Positions 22,165 through 31,603 of a stretch of DNA of 56,743 bases are shown one piece after another. The stretch is taken from the NCBI GenBank assembly GCA_910579495.1, contig CAJTVD010000013.1, forward strand, positions 1-56,743, read 5' to 3'. The notes beneath the pieces are model-generated. The model was not told the DNA's origin. It worked only from the letters and a program-made list of their open reading frames with translations, and searched no databases. How positions within the stretch are numbered: the stretch's first letter is position 1; every line of letters begins with the position of its first letter. This DNA is from an uncultured Lachnospiraceae bacterium (GTDB taxonomy: Bacteria; Bacillota; Clostridia; Lachnospirales; Lachnospiraceae). Made by a program: the position numbers and the translations under genes.

Positions 22165-24555
22165 ATGGGAAACAAAATCAAAACAGTTTATATTGTACAT
22201 CATTCCCACACGGATGTGGGGTATACGGACTTGCAGGAGCAGGTAATCTATAACCAGGTGAATAATATTAGGAACGTGGTTTCCCTCATAAAAAAAGCAT
22301 ATGAGGAAGGCCGGCCGGAAAAGGATTTTAAGTGGAACTGCGAAACTTTTTACTGTGTGGAGCAGTTCCTGGCGTCTGCTTCCAGTGAGGAAAAAGAAGA
22401 TTTCTTCGCTTTGGTAAAAAAGGGCAATATTGGGATTTCCGCCACCTGGCTGAACTTTAACGACCTGGTGGATGTGAAGATGCTGGATGGCAAGACAAAG
22501 AAAATGCAGCAGCTTTTTACCCAAAAGGGCTGCCCGGTGAAGGCCGCCATGAACGCGGACATCAACGGCATTTCCCTGGGGGCGCGGGATGTGCTGGTGG
22601 AAAACGGGATAGAATTTCTGTTCACCAATATCCATACCCACCACGGCATGTATCCTCTTTACCAGAACCAGAAGCCCTATTTCTGGGAAAATGAAAAAGG
22701 GGGGCGGATTTTGGTCTGGAGCGGGGAGCATTACAATCTTGGGAACGCCCTTGGGATTGTATTTAACCGTAACCTGAATTTTATGACAGAGAATTATTTT
22801 GGGAAAGGAGCCCCCAGTGAGCCTTTAAAGAACCTGCACAAAAACCTTGGGGAGAGTATTAAGGAATACGAGGAGAGCGGCTATCCTTATGATTTCTATA
22901 TTACCAGCGTCAGCGGGGTTTTTTCAGACAATGCCCCTGCCAACCCGGGGATCATTGCGACAGTAAATGCTTTTAACCAGGAGTACGGGGAGGAAGTAAC
23001 CTTACAGATGGTGACCCTTCAGGAACTTTATGAATCGGTGAAAGAAAAGACAAAGGATGCGCCTGTTTACCGGGGAGCCATAAACGACTGGTGGGGCAAT
23101 GGCGTGGGATCCACCCCTTATGCGGTGAAGCACTATAAGGAGGCACTGCGGCTTTCCCATATCTGTGACCGGCTGGAAGAAAAAACAGGGGTAAGGGATG
23201 GGGCGCTGGCAGAGGCTGCCCAGGAAAACGCCCTCCTGTATGCGGAACACACCTGGGGGCATTCTTCCACCATTACCAATCCCTATGACACCCTGGTGGC
23301 CAACCTGGACATCCGCAAGGCCTCCTATGCCTCCAAAGCCCACGAGGCGGGGGCAATGCGCAGGAGCAGGCAGTGTCACCTGCTGGGGGATATCCTGCGC
23401 TATTACAATTCCAGCGGGAAGGTAAAGGCGGTTTCCCTAAGCAGGCAAAAGAGGGTGCTCCCGGTGGAGTTTTATGTGGAAACCTTAAAGCTGGACCAGG
23501 CCAGGGTTACGGATTTGGGCACAGGGCAGGAACTGCCCGTCCAGCTTTCCAGCCATCCAAGAGGCGTGATGGTGAGCTTCCTGGCGGAATTTGAAGCCGG
23601 GGAGGAAAAGCTCTTTTCTTATGAAGAGATACCGGCCCCGGGACCAAAGCTTTATACCCGGACTGCGTGGGTGGGGGCTGAGAGGGTACGTGATATTGTG
23701 AATGATTATGAACCGGAGTCTTATAAGCTGCCTTATGGGCTGGAAAATGACTGGTTCCGGGTCAGTTATAAGGCCGGGGAAGGGATTACAAGCTTTTACC
23801 ATAAGAAAAAGGGCAAAGAACTGTTAAAGGATGGCCTGGAGCGGTTTTTCACGCCGGTGTATGAGCGCACACAGATCCGTAAAGGGGTTTATGAAGAGCG
23901 CAGGCTTCTTGGGCGCAACATAAGGGGCCTTCACGGGAAGCAGTACCAGGGAGAGCTGGAAGGGATCCGCATCCTGGACCATGGGCCGGTGTTTGACCGG
24001 GTGGAGCTGGAATTTGCCCTGGAGGGGACTTACCATTGCAGTGTGGCCATACGGATGTTCAGGCATCTGCCTAAAATTGATTTTACCTGCCGGATTGCCA
24101 AGACCTTAAGCGAGGATATTGAGAGTGTTTATCTTCCCCTTGGGCTGGACCTGCCGGAGGCTTCCCTTTACATCCAAAACGGAGGCGCCGCCATGCGTCC
24201 TGGTATAGACCAGCTTCCCGGCAGCAATATGGAGTATTATATAGCTGACCAGGGGCTTTTGTACCAGGGGGAGGGGGAAGGCATACTGGTCAATACCTTT
24301 GATACCCCCCTTCTTTATATGGGGCAGATGGCCCATCACCCCATTGTGCTGTGCGATAACAGGGAAGAAAATAACCATCGCCCGGTGTACAGCTGGATCA
24401 TGAATAATACCTGGGAGACCAACTTTAAGATGGACTTGTCAGGGTTTGGGGAGTTTGTTTATTCCATAGAGCTTTCGGGGGAGGGCTCCCTGGAGAAAAA
24501 CCTGGGGCGCCTTGCCGATAATGACATGGGGACAGAGGCGTTTATTGTAGAATAA
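22165..24555 (+). CDS. GH38 family alpha-mannosidase
   Basis: A 796-residue glycosidase starting MGNKIKTVYIVHHSHTDVGY, where the HSHTDVGYT strand gives the zinc-binding His and Asp of GH38. AMNADINGISLGARDVLVENG carries the likely nucleophile Asp and zinc ligand region, and AEHTWGHSSTITNP the other conserved His/Trp segment. A three-helix bundle and a large beta domain follow, as in the family. Bacterial GH38 enzymes remove alpha-mannose from N-glycan-type oligosaccharides in the cytoplasm. No signal peptide. The ATG at 22120 is in frame but lacks a ribosome site; AAAGGGA precedes 22165. It lies opposite the AraC gene and before the importer. Confidence 0.9.
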   Translation: MGNKIKTVYIVHHSHTDVGYTDLQEQVIYNQVNNIRNVVSLIKKAYEEGRPEKDFKWNCETFYCVEQFLASASSEEKEDFFALVKKGNIGISATWLNFNDLVDVKMLDGKTKKMQQLFTQKGCPVKAAMNADINGISLGARDVLVENGIEFLFTNIHTHHGMYPLYQNQKPYFWENEKGGRILVWSGEHYNLGNALGIVFNRNLNFMTENYFGKGAPSEPLKNLHKNLGESIKEYEESGYPYDFYITSVSGVFSDNAPANPGIIATVNAFNQEYGEEVTLQMVTLQELYESVKEKTKDAPVYRGAINDWWGNGVGSTPYAVKHYKEALRLSHICDRLEEKTGVRDGALAEAAQENALLYAEHTWGHSSTITNPYDTLVANLDIRKASYASKAHEAGAMRRSRQCHLLGDILRYYNSSGKVKAVSLSRQKRVLPVEFYVETLKLDQARVTDLGTGQELPVQLSSHPRGVMVSFLAEFEAGEEKLFSYEEIPAPGPKLYTRTAWVGAERVRDIVNDYEPESYKLPYGLENDWFRVSYKAGEGITSFYHKKKGKELLKDGLERFFTPVYERTQIRKGVYEERRLLGRNIRGLHGKQYQGELEGIRILDHGPVFDRVELEFALEGTYHCSVAIRMFRHLPKIDFTCRIAKTLSEDIESVYLPLGLDLPEASLYIQNGGAAMRPGIDQLPGSNMEYYIADQGLLYQGEGEGILVNTFDTPLLYMGQMAHHPIVLCDNREENNHRPVYSWIMNNTWETNFKMDLSGFGEFVYSIELSGEGSLEKNLGRLADNDMGTEAFIVE

Positions 24556-24570
24556 GGGCAGCCTAAAAAG

Positions 24571-24613
24571 GGCGGACATTTTCCTGCATTGTTGCGGAAT
24601 GTCCGCCTTTTTT
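24571..24613 (+). terminator. Terminator after the mannosidase gene
   Basis: GGCGGACATT (24571-24580) pairs with AATGTCCGCC (24598-24607), then six T. It separates the mannosidase from the importer operon. Confidence 0.85.
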
Positions 24614-24824
24614 GCAAAAAGTGTATGCAAAAGCTCCAATGTTAACAAAATTTAACAAAAAGTGCATTAAGGGATGGGTGCCTGATAGAGGAATACAGAC
24701 TTACTTTGGACAATTTGCTAAACAGATATGGTACGTTTCATAAAAAACAATAAAAAATGATAAAAAATCTCGAAAAAGACTCTTTTCAAATTTAAAAAAA
24801 TGTAGTATGCTAATTAACATAAGG

Positions 24825-24834
24825 CAAACGTTTG
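24825..24834. promoter_or_regulatory. Candidate LacI-type operator before the importer operon
   Basis: CAAACGTTTG is a perfect 10-base palindrome with a central CG, the usual core of LacI-family operators. It lies about 60 bases before the importer start, just downstream of a plausible -10 (TAGTAT, 24803-24808), a typical repressor position. Whether the LacI protein at 12315-13376 or a CcpA-like regulator binds it is not known. Confidence 0.5.
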
Positions 24835-24893
24835 TTAACTACTATTAACTCAATGCAGAAATGCAGACACAAAATGAAAAGAGGGGTGAAAAC

Positions 24894-25838
24894 ATGGCAA
24901 CAAAAGTTAACAAGGTAGGGAGTGCCGCGAAAAAGGGTAATTTCCTGCTGACGCTGAAAAAAGACTGGTCGTTATGGATGTTTTGCATTCCGGGGATTAT
25001 ACTGACGTTTATCTTCAGTTACGTTCCTATGTATGGTGTGCAAATCGCATTCCGGAGGTTTAATGCCAAGGACGGTATCTGGGGCAGTAAATGGGTCGGC
25101 CTGCAGTATTTTGAGCGTTTCATCAATTCCCCGTATTTCGGGAGGACCATCAGTAATACGCTGATCCTTAGCTTATACGGGTTAATTGTATCGTTCCCAA
25201 TCCCGATTATCCTGGCGCTTATGCTTAATTCCTTCCGTCACAAAAGGTACAGGAAGGTGATCCAGACGGTTACCTATGCACCAAACTTCATATCCACCAT
25301 TGTTATGTGCGGTATGTTGCTCCTGTTCCTGTCTCCTACTGTTGGTATCATCAATACGGTGATCAAGATGTTTGGGGGAGAAGCGGTAAACTTCATGGCT
25401 AAGAAGGAATACTGGCGGCATCTGTATGTGTGGTCCGGCGTATGGCAGGGAATGGGCTGGAGTTCCGTTATTTATTTTGCGGCACTATCCGGTATCAGCC
25501 CGGAGCTTCACGAGGCGGCCAAGTGTGACGGTGCTACTAAGTTCCAGCTTATTAAGTACATAGACTTCCCTTCCATCCTTCCGACGGCAACCATCCTGCT
25601 GATCATGAACTGCGGCAGTATTCTTTCTATCGGATTTGAAAAGGCATTTGCGCTGCAGAACAACCTGAACCTTTCCGTTTCGGAAATTATTTCTACGTAT
25701 GTATACAAGGTTGGTCTGATTGACAACAATATGTCCTACTCTGCAGCCATTGGCTTGTTTAACACGATAGTCAACATGATCATGCTGATTACGGTTAACA
25801 AGATTTCGGATAAGATGTCCGGAAACAGCTTATTCTAG
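24894..25838 (+). CDS. ABC sugar importer permease, LplB type
   Basis: A 314-residue inner-membrane permease with six hydrophobic segments. The cytoplasmic EAA loop is ELHEAAKCDGATKFQLIKYIDFP (Glu-Ala-Ala...Gly-Ala). The N-terminus after a Lys-rich segment reads WSLWMFCIPGIILTFIFSYVP, typical of LplB. This subfamily carries oligosaccharides, including complex N-glycans in Streptococcus pneumoniae. The start follows GAGGGG. It pairs with the next permease, 17 bases downstream. No ATPase is encoded here, so a shared MsmK-like ATPase elsewhere is likely. Confidence 0.9.
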   Translation: MATKVNKVGSAAKKGNFLLTLKKDWSLWMFCIPGIILTFIFSYVPMYGVQIAFRRFNAKDGIWGSKWVGLQYFERFINSPYFGRTISNTLILSLYGLIVSFPIPIILALMLNSFRHKRYRKVIQTVTYAPNFISTIVMCGMLLLFLSPTVGIINTVIKMFGGEAVNFMAKKEYWRHLYVWSGVWQGMGWSSVIYFAALSGISPELHEAAKCDGATKFQLIKYIDFPSILPTATILLIMNCGSILSIGFEKAFALQNNLNLSVSEIISTYVYKVGLIDNNMSYSAAIGLFNTIVNMIMLITVNKISDKMSGNSLF

Positions 25839-25855
25839 GACTGGGGGGATAGAAC

Positions 25856-26788
25856 ATGAAAAAAACCAATAATGATTTCGAAGAAAAAACAAGTATCAAG
25901 CGCTGTAAAGAGGACGTGATATTTGATACAGTCCTGTTCGTTGTCCTGACTATAATATTGTTGATTGTAGCATATCCGCTGTGGTGGGTTATCATATCCT
26001 CCATCAGTGACCCCAAAGCCGTATCCAGCGGCTTGGTTATCTGGCACCCTATCGGTTTTAACTTAAGGGGATATTCGGAAGTTTTTGAGGATGATTCCAT
26101 TGTGCGGAGCTTCTTAAATTCCATCCTGTATACCGTATGCGGTGTTTTGGTCAACCTTGCAGTTACATTGCCTACTGCATATGCACTTTCCAGGGATAAG
26201 TTTTCCGGGAAGAAAATAGTTACGCTCTTTTATGTGGTAACGATGTTCTTCAGCGGCGGCCTGATCCCTACCTATCTGGTTGTCAGGGATGTAGGCCTTC
26301 TGGATTCCATGTGGGCATTGATCCTTCCTGGATGCTTAAGCGTTTACAACATGATAGTTGCAAGGACATTCTTTAAGTCCAATATTTCTGAAGAATTATA
26401 TGAAGCGGCAGAAATTGACGGCTGTACCCAGGGAAGGTTTTTCTTCCAGATCGCGCTTCCTTTATCAGGTGCAATTACCGCGATCATGGTACTTTACTAT
26501 GGCGTAGGCCATTGGAACTCTTACTTCTCAGCATTGATTTATTTATCTGACAAAGATAAATATCCTTTGCAGCTTGTACTTAGAAGTATCCTGATTTCTA
26601 ACGAGGCAGCCTTGCAGCAGGCAGCGACTACGGCAGAGGCAAGGGCAGCCCTTAATGCAAAGAAAGAATTGATAGAACTTATGAAGTACTCCCTGATTAT
26701 TATCAGTAGTATTCCGGTTCTGGTTCTGTACCCTTTTATCCAGAAGCACTTTGTAAAGGGTGTAATGATCGGTTCCGTAAAGGGATGA
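25856..26788 (+). CDS. ABC sugar importer permease, YtcP/LplC type
   Basis: A 310-residue second permease with six hydrophobic segments and the EAA loop ISEELYEAAEIDGCTQGRFF. Its start MKKTNNDFEEKTSIKRCKED is followed by a hydrophobic segment with IVAYPLWWVIISSISD, as in YtcP-like proteins. The C-terminal KHFVKGVMIGSVKG ending is characteristic of the family. It forms the heterodimeric channel with the upstream LplB-like protein. Confidence 0.9.
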   Translation: MKKTNNDFEEKTSIKRCKEDVIFDTVLFVVLTIILLIVAYPLWWVIISSISDPKAVSSGLVIWHPIGFNLRGYSEVFEDDSIVRSFLNSILYTVCGVLVNLAVTLPTAYALSRDKFSGKKIVTLFYVVTMFFSGGLIPTYLVVRDVGLLDSMWALILPGCLSVYNMIVARTFFKSNISEELYEAAEIDGCTQGRFFFQIALPLSGAITAIMVLYYGVGHWNSYFSALIYLSDKDKYPLQLVLRSILISNEAALQQAATTAEARAALNAKKELIELMKYSLIIISSIPVLVLYPFIQKHFVKGVMIGSVKG

Positions 26789-26808
26789 TTTATTCGCACA
26801 GCGGCTTT

Positions 26809-26869
26809 GGGTCAGCTTATGCTGGCCAGGCAAACTGCAATGGTATCGCAGCGGCGGACGGGCGCCGCT
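26809..26869 (+). promoter_or_regulatory. Two hairpins between permease and binding-protein genes
   Basis: GGTCAGC/GCTGGCC (26809-26826 area) and AGCGGCG/CGCCGCT (26850-26856 with 26863-26869) can form stems in the 110-base gap. Such intercistronic hairpins often protect or separate the abundant binding-protein mRNA. There is no strong T-run, so this is probably not a full terminator. Confidence 0.4.
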
Positions 26870-26898
26870 AGATATAAAAAATAAAAGGAGATGAATGT

Positions 26899-28557
26899 AT
26901 GAAAAAGAGATTAGTAGCAATGCTTTTGGCATCCGTTATGGCTTGCACAGCACTGGCAGGCTGCGGTTCAAAAGATGATGGCGGCGGGGCTTCAACATCA
27001 GCGGAGGATTTGGACAACAAAGAGGAATATGTTCCGGCAGAAGTTGACGCTGATGGTAAAGTGGACGGTATTATGTACAAGGAAGGGCTGCCCCTAGTAG
27101 ATGAAGGCGCTTATACCTTCTCTATTTTCTGTGATGACTCTACCTCAACGGGGGAGTTTTATATGCTTAATGAGTTTGAGAAACAGACCAATGTTAAGGT
27201 AGATTTGAGATATTTCCCTTATGAAAACGCAACAGAAAGAATGAACCTTGACTTAAACTCCGGCGATTATGCGGATGTTATTGGCGGATGGATCTTAAGT
27301 GAGAGTATGATCCTTACCTATGGTGTGGAGCAGGGAGTGTTTATTCCCCTTGAGGATATTTTTGAGGAATACTGCCCGAATATTTCCGCAATTCTTGACT
27401 TGCCCGGTGTAAGGGAACAAATGACAGCACCTGACGGACATATCTATACGATTCCATATGTATGTGATGATGTTACCGTTAACTACAGCCCCTGGATTAA
27501 TACACGCTGGCTGGAAAATGTAAACATGGAAATACCTACAACAACAGAAGAATTTGAAGCTGTACTGAAAGCTTTTAAAGAGCAGGATGCAAATGGCAAT
27601 GGTGACCCCAATGATGAGATTCCGTTCTCTACAGACCCGAACAATAAGTATCTGCAGGCAATGACAGGTTACTTTGGGGTTCCCATGGATAAGTATGGTT
27701 TTGCCCTTGTGGATGAAAAGCCGGTATTTGCTGCTACCAGTGCAAAGTACAGGGAATTCTTAAGCTGGTTTAATAAATTGTATGAACAGGGATTAGTTGA
27801 CCCTGAAATCTTTACACAGGACAGTGCAACCTGGGAAGGAAAAGGAAACAGGGATATGTATGGCGTATCTATCGCATATGGTTCCAATGAATTTTCAGGA
27901 ATTGAGCAGACAACAACAAAGCCTGAATTTGATCCCCTTCCAGTACTGAATGCTGACAATGGCGGTATCTGGCTTAGGGCTACACCGGGTAACTCTGTAT
28001 ACAGGGCACAGGCTGTTATCACAGATAATGCGGAGCATCCTGAAATTATTGCCCGTTGGTTTGACAATGCTTTTGAACTTGAAAACGGCATTGGCTGCAA
28101 CAGAGGACCTGTAGGAGTAGTAGTATTCCCTGAAGACAATGATATGTACCGTGTAATTGATGTCAAGACACTGGACAGCGAGACACAGGAGAAGTTAAGC
28201 TGGAGTAACTTATGGCCTCAGTCACTTCCTAAGTTCCTGCCTATGAAGTTTGGTAAAGAACATTTTATTGAAGACAATCCGCTTTACGATGAGAAGAAAA
28301 ACCTGGAAGAAACATATGAGCCATATTTGACCAAAGATGTTATCCCTTCTTTCTGGGTTCAGCCTGACATGGTGGAAGAATATTCTGAAATTGCACAGTC
28401 TATCAATGACTACTTCAATGAGCAGCAGGCATTATTTATTTCTGGCGAACAGGATGTTGATGATGACTCTGTTTGGGAAACATATTGCAGCGGCCTTGAG
28501 GCAATGGGGCTTTCTACATACCTTGAAGTACGTGGCGTAACAGAGATTCTTGAATAA
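26899..28557 (+). CDS. Extracellular solute-binding lipoprotein of the importer (LplA-like)
   Basis: A 552-residue lipoprotein. The signal peptide MKKRLVAMLLASVMACTALAG ends in the lipobox LAGC at about residue 21, so the mature protein is anchored outside the membrane. The body has the family-1 binding-protein look (TGEFYMLNEFEKQTNVKVDL, then NLDLNSGDYADVIGGWIL, and Ca2+-like DANGNGDPNDEIPF at about 234-247). It delivers oligosaccharides to the two permeases upstream. Its length (over 500) matches LplA-like proteins for large oligosaccharides rather than monosaccharides. A terminator follows. Confidence 0.9.
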   Translation: MKKRLVAMLLASVMACTALAGCGSKDDGGGASTSAEDLDNKEEYVPAEVDADGKVDGIMYKEGLPLVDEGAYTFSIFCDDSTSTGEFYMLNEFEKQTNVKVDLRYFPYENATERMNLDLNSGDYADVIGGWILSESMILTYGVEQGVFIPLEDIFEEYCPNISAILDLPGVREQMTAPDGHIYTIPYVCDDVTVNYSPWINTRWLENVNMEIPTTTEEFEAVLKAFKEQDANGNGDPNDEIPFSTDPNNKYLQAMTGYFGVPMDKYGFALVDEKPVFAATSAKYREFLSWFNKLYEQGLVDPEIFTQDSATWEGKGNRDMYGVSIAYGSNEFSGIEQTTTKPEFDPLPVLNADNGGIWLRATPGNSVYRAQAVITDNAEHPEIIARWFDNAFELENGIGCNRGPVGVVVFPEDNDMYRVIDVKTLDSETQEKLSWSNLWPQSLPKFLPMKFGKEHFIEDNPLYDEKKNLEETYEPYLTKDVIPSFWVQPDMVEEYSEIAQSINDYFNEQQALFISGEQDVDDDSVWETYCSGLEAMGLSTYLEVRGVTEILE

Positions 28558-28611
28558 TTTGCTGTTTATTTTGTTTATATGAAAAAGCATGGTTTCATGC
28601 TGCATAAAAAG

Positions 28612-28644
28612 CAGGCTGGGATGGATATCGCAGCCTGTTTTTTT
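28612..28644 (+). terminator. Terminator of the importer operon
   Basis: CAGGCTG (28612-28618) pairs with CAGCCTG (28631-28637), followed by seven T. It ends the permease/permease/binding-protein operon. Confidence 0.85.
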
Positions 28645-28888
28645 ATGCGCAGGCCCGTGCGCTGCATAGCTTTGCAGAAATTTTTGCTTGTATCATCCAT
28701 ACATAGGTGGTATAGTAAAATTGTTGTTATTACACAAATATCTATATATAACATGACTATCTTTATGCGTAATGCATAATAATCTTTGATTCAGGCTTTT
28801 CGCCAATAATCCAGGAAGACCAACAATTTAATGCAGGCAGGGGGAGGGCTTGGAATCTCCTGTGCATGCCATGGACAGGAGGAAGAAG

Positions 28889-29841
28889 ATGGGACAGGAT
28901 AAACAACAGGATGTAACTGGAAAGGGTATTTTAAACACAATGTTGCAAGGGCAGGAAAGGGGCATTTTAGACAGGACAGGTGAAGGGCATGACAAAGAAG
29001 CTGTAGGCATGGCAGGCACAAGGATGATAAGGGATATCAGCAACAGGAACATTCTGAAAGACCCGCTTTTGTGTGTCCAGTTCCTGAGGGACTTTGTGGA
29101 CAGAGATTTTTTTGGTAGCCTGCAGCCAGAGGATATCGAAGACGAGTCAGAGAAATATCAGGCGTATCTGGGGGTCTCCTTTGAAACAGACACGGTCAAA
29201 CGGATACATATGCACATGAAAGAGGGCAAGACTTCTTTTTACCTTATCTCGCTGGTTGAACATAAGAGTATAGTGGACTATAATGTATCTATGCAGATAC
29301 TGCGTTACATGGTCTGTATCTGGAATGAGTATGGGAAAGAGATGGTGAGCCTGAAAAAGGGGGATATTAGGAACAAGGGATTTCGTTACCCGCCTATCCT
29401 GCCAATAGTTTACTATGAGGGGAAGGGGGAATGGACAGCGGGTTTACATCACTGGAACTAATTGCCTCCATGGTCTGGAACTTGTGCATGAAGATGAATG
29501 TGCCCCAGGGGGAAGCGGAGCAGTATACAAGAAAGGTAAGGGAACGCCAGATGGGATATTGGTTAGAAAACATGGAGGAAATGGATATACAGGCTGAACG
29601 CCGTAATACCGCACAGGCGAGGGAGGAAGCAAGAAAAGCTCAGGAAGAAGCTATAAAAGCCAGAGAGAAAATGCGGGAGGCTTATGCAGAGCTTGCCGAA
29701 ACCGCCGAGAATAGTATCAGGTTAATTATAAATGTCTGCCGGAAGATGAATGTCCCGGCAGAACAGATTGTGGAAGAGCTTATGGAAAGCTGTCAAATGG
29801 ACAGGCGGTTGGCAACTGAAAAAGTGAATAAATATTTATAG
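28889..29841 (+). pseudogene. Rpn-family PD-(D/E)XK nuclease/transposase with internal deletion
   Basis: The first frame (to 29461) contains NILKDPLLCVQFLRDFV, PEDIEDESEKYQAYLG, VSFETDTVKRIHM and FYLISLVEHKSIVDYNVSMQ, then RYPPILPIVYYEGKGEWTA. The conserved Asp and EHK of this nuclease family are visible. It then shifts to another frame, which supplies the C-terminal helical tail (VWNLCMKMNVPQGEAEQY, coiled coil EEARKAQEEAIKAREKM, ending 29841). Intact relatives have a further stretch between the YYEG and the tail that is missing here, so the gene has an internal deletion plus a frameshift and is probably dead. Confidence 0.7.
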
Positions 29842-30155
29842 CTATTTGGAAAAGTATGGATTTAGGGGTACACCCAAGGAAAAATATACAAAATGCATTT
29901 CGTGATGAAAATAAAACATTCCGTGCACGAATCGCCTCAAAATGCAGTTTTTGATATAAAATCAAATCATAAAAAGGGGAAACAATACTTGGCAGAAAAG
30001 GCCAATTCTACTTTTTGTAATACATCTCCTGGTATTGCGCCTGAATCAAAAGGCGCAATGCAACCATCAGAAACAGGCGATGGCAGTATCCCGTAAAAAA
30101 CTGCCATTGCCAGAATAAAAACTCTGAAATCATATAATTTAAATCCAAAATTACA
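29842..30155. other. Non-coding stretch with small hairpins
   Basis: I find no convincing gene. ATTGCGCC (30034-30041) pairs with GGCGCAAT (30052-30059), and ATGGCAGT pairs with ACTGCCAT just downstream (about 30080-30106). They may be decay products or terminators of the lost gene. A short open frame (29893-30096) has no ribosome site. Confidence 0.35.
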
Positions 30156-30184
30156 TTGGGAAATGTGCCGTTTTGTAGTATAAT
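30156..30184 (+). promoter_or_regulatory. Promoter of the second GH29 gene
   Basis: TTGGGA (30156-30161) and TATAAT (30179-30184) are 17 bases apart. The 130-base leader that follows carries short direct repeats (see findings). Confidence 0.7.
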
Positions 30185-30313
30185 AAAAAGAGTTTACATT
30201 AAGGAATGGAAACAGTTACAGAACTGGAAACAGTAACGGCCCGAACAGGATTTTTTCTGCTGGTTAAAGTGTTTGGGAGGGCGGTTACGGAACTGGAATT
30301 AGGAGGAAAAATT

Positions 30314-31603
30314 ATGATGCAGGAATGGTTTCCAAAGGCGAAGCTGGGTATTTTTATCCACTACGGGATTTATGCGGTAGGGGATGTGTCGGAATCCTGG
30401 TCTTTCCACAACGGTAATATCTCTTACGAGGATTACATGAAGCAGTGCGATGGCTTTACAGCGTCCAAGTTTGACGCTGCTGCATGGGCGGACTTGTTTA
30501 AGCGTGCAGGGGCGAGATATGTGGTTATGACCACCAAGCACCATGACGGGGTGGCTCTTTTTGACACACAGTATTCTGATTTAAGTGTGGTAAAGAAGAC
30601 ACCGGCGGCAAGGGACCTGGTAAAGGAATATGCCCAGGCTGTGCGGGATGCGGGCATGAAAGTGGGATTTTATTTTTCACTGATTGACTGGTCGGATGAG
30701 CGTTACCGGAGTATTTATCCGGAAGGGATGAAGCCGGAGGAATGTTTAAAAGACATATACGGCTCCCCTGCCGGGGGGGAAGAAGACCCGGAAAAATGGC
30801 AGGAGTTCCTTGCCTTTAACAAAAACCAGATGAAAGAGCTGATGGCCAACTATGGCACTGTGGATTTGCTGTGGTTTGACGGGGACTGGGAGCGCAGCGC
30901 GGCTCAGTGGAAGATGCCGGAGTTTAAGGAGTATCTCCATTCCCTAAATCCCCAAGTAATCTGTAATTCCAGAATGCAGGGCTATGGGGATTACGAGACG
31001 CCGGAGCAGGGCATTCCCATTTTAGGGCCGGAAGGACCCTGGGAGTTCTGTACCACCATCAACAGTTCCTGGGGATACCGCCCCTCAGATAACGATTACA
31101 AGACCAGCAGGCAGGTAATCCGTATGTTCTGCGACTGCCTGACCCTGGGAGGCAACCTTCTTCTGGATGTAGGCCCCAAGGAGGATGGGACTTTAGATGA
31201 ACGGCAGGTAAAGGTACTGGAAGATCTGGGAACCTTTATCCATGATAATGAAGAGGCAATTTACGACACGGGAAAAGGGTTGAATTACAACCAGTTCCTT
31301 GGGGGCAGTACCTTGTCAGAGGATAAAAAGACCATTTATCTTTTTATATATGACAAACCCCTGGAGAAAATCTGCGTAAAGGGAATCAGGACACCTGTAA
31401 AACGGGTAAGCGTCCTTCATTCCGGCGAAGAGCTTTCCTTCTCCTATACCGGTTCCCTGCCCTGGAGCGGGATACCAGGGACTATCTGGATCGATGCAGG
31501 GGAGATGAGGCTGCATCCCCTTACCACGGTTCTTAAGGTTGAGCTGGAAGGGGAAATTACATATAACCTGGGGCATGGGGAAGTGGTGACGAACAACGAC
31601 TGA
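30314..31603 (+). CDS. GH29 alpha-L-fucosidase (second copy)
   Basis: A 429-residue GH29 enzyme. I choose the ATG at 30314 after AGGAGG; upstream frame bases have no ribosome site. Motifs: LGIFIHYGIYAVGDVSESW, ARYVVMTTKHHDGVALFD, KVGFYFSLIDW and VDLLWFDGDW, the Asp of WFDGDW being the expected nucleophile. CTLGGNLLLDVGPKEDG marks the end of the barrel. It is clearly different from the GH29 at 19632-21059 in length and motifs (FDGDW versus FDAGW), so the two probably recognise different fucose linkages. No signal peptide. It has its own promoter. Confidence 0.92.
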   Translation: MMQEWFPKAKLGIFIHYGIYAVGDVSESWSFHNGNISYEDYMKQCDGFTASKFDAAAWADLFKRAGARYVVMTTKHHDGVALFDTQYSDLSVVKKTPAARDLVKEYAQAVRDAGMKVGFYFSLIDWSDERYRSIYPEGMKPEECLKDIYGSPAGGEEDPEKWQEFLAFNKNQMKELMANYGTVDLLWFDGDWERSAAQWKMPEFKEYLHSLNPQVICNSRMQGYGDYETPEQGIPILGPEGPWEFCTTINSSWGYRPSDNDYKTSRQVIRMFCDCLTLGGNLLLDVGPKEDGTLDERQVKVLEDLGTFIHDNEEAIYDTGKGLNYNQFLGGSTLSEDKKTIYLFIYDKPLEKICVKGIRTPVKRVSVLHSGEELSFSYTGSLPWSGIPGTIWIDAGEMRLHPLTTVLKVELEGEITYNLGHGEVVTNND

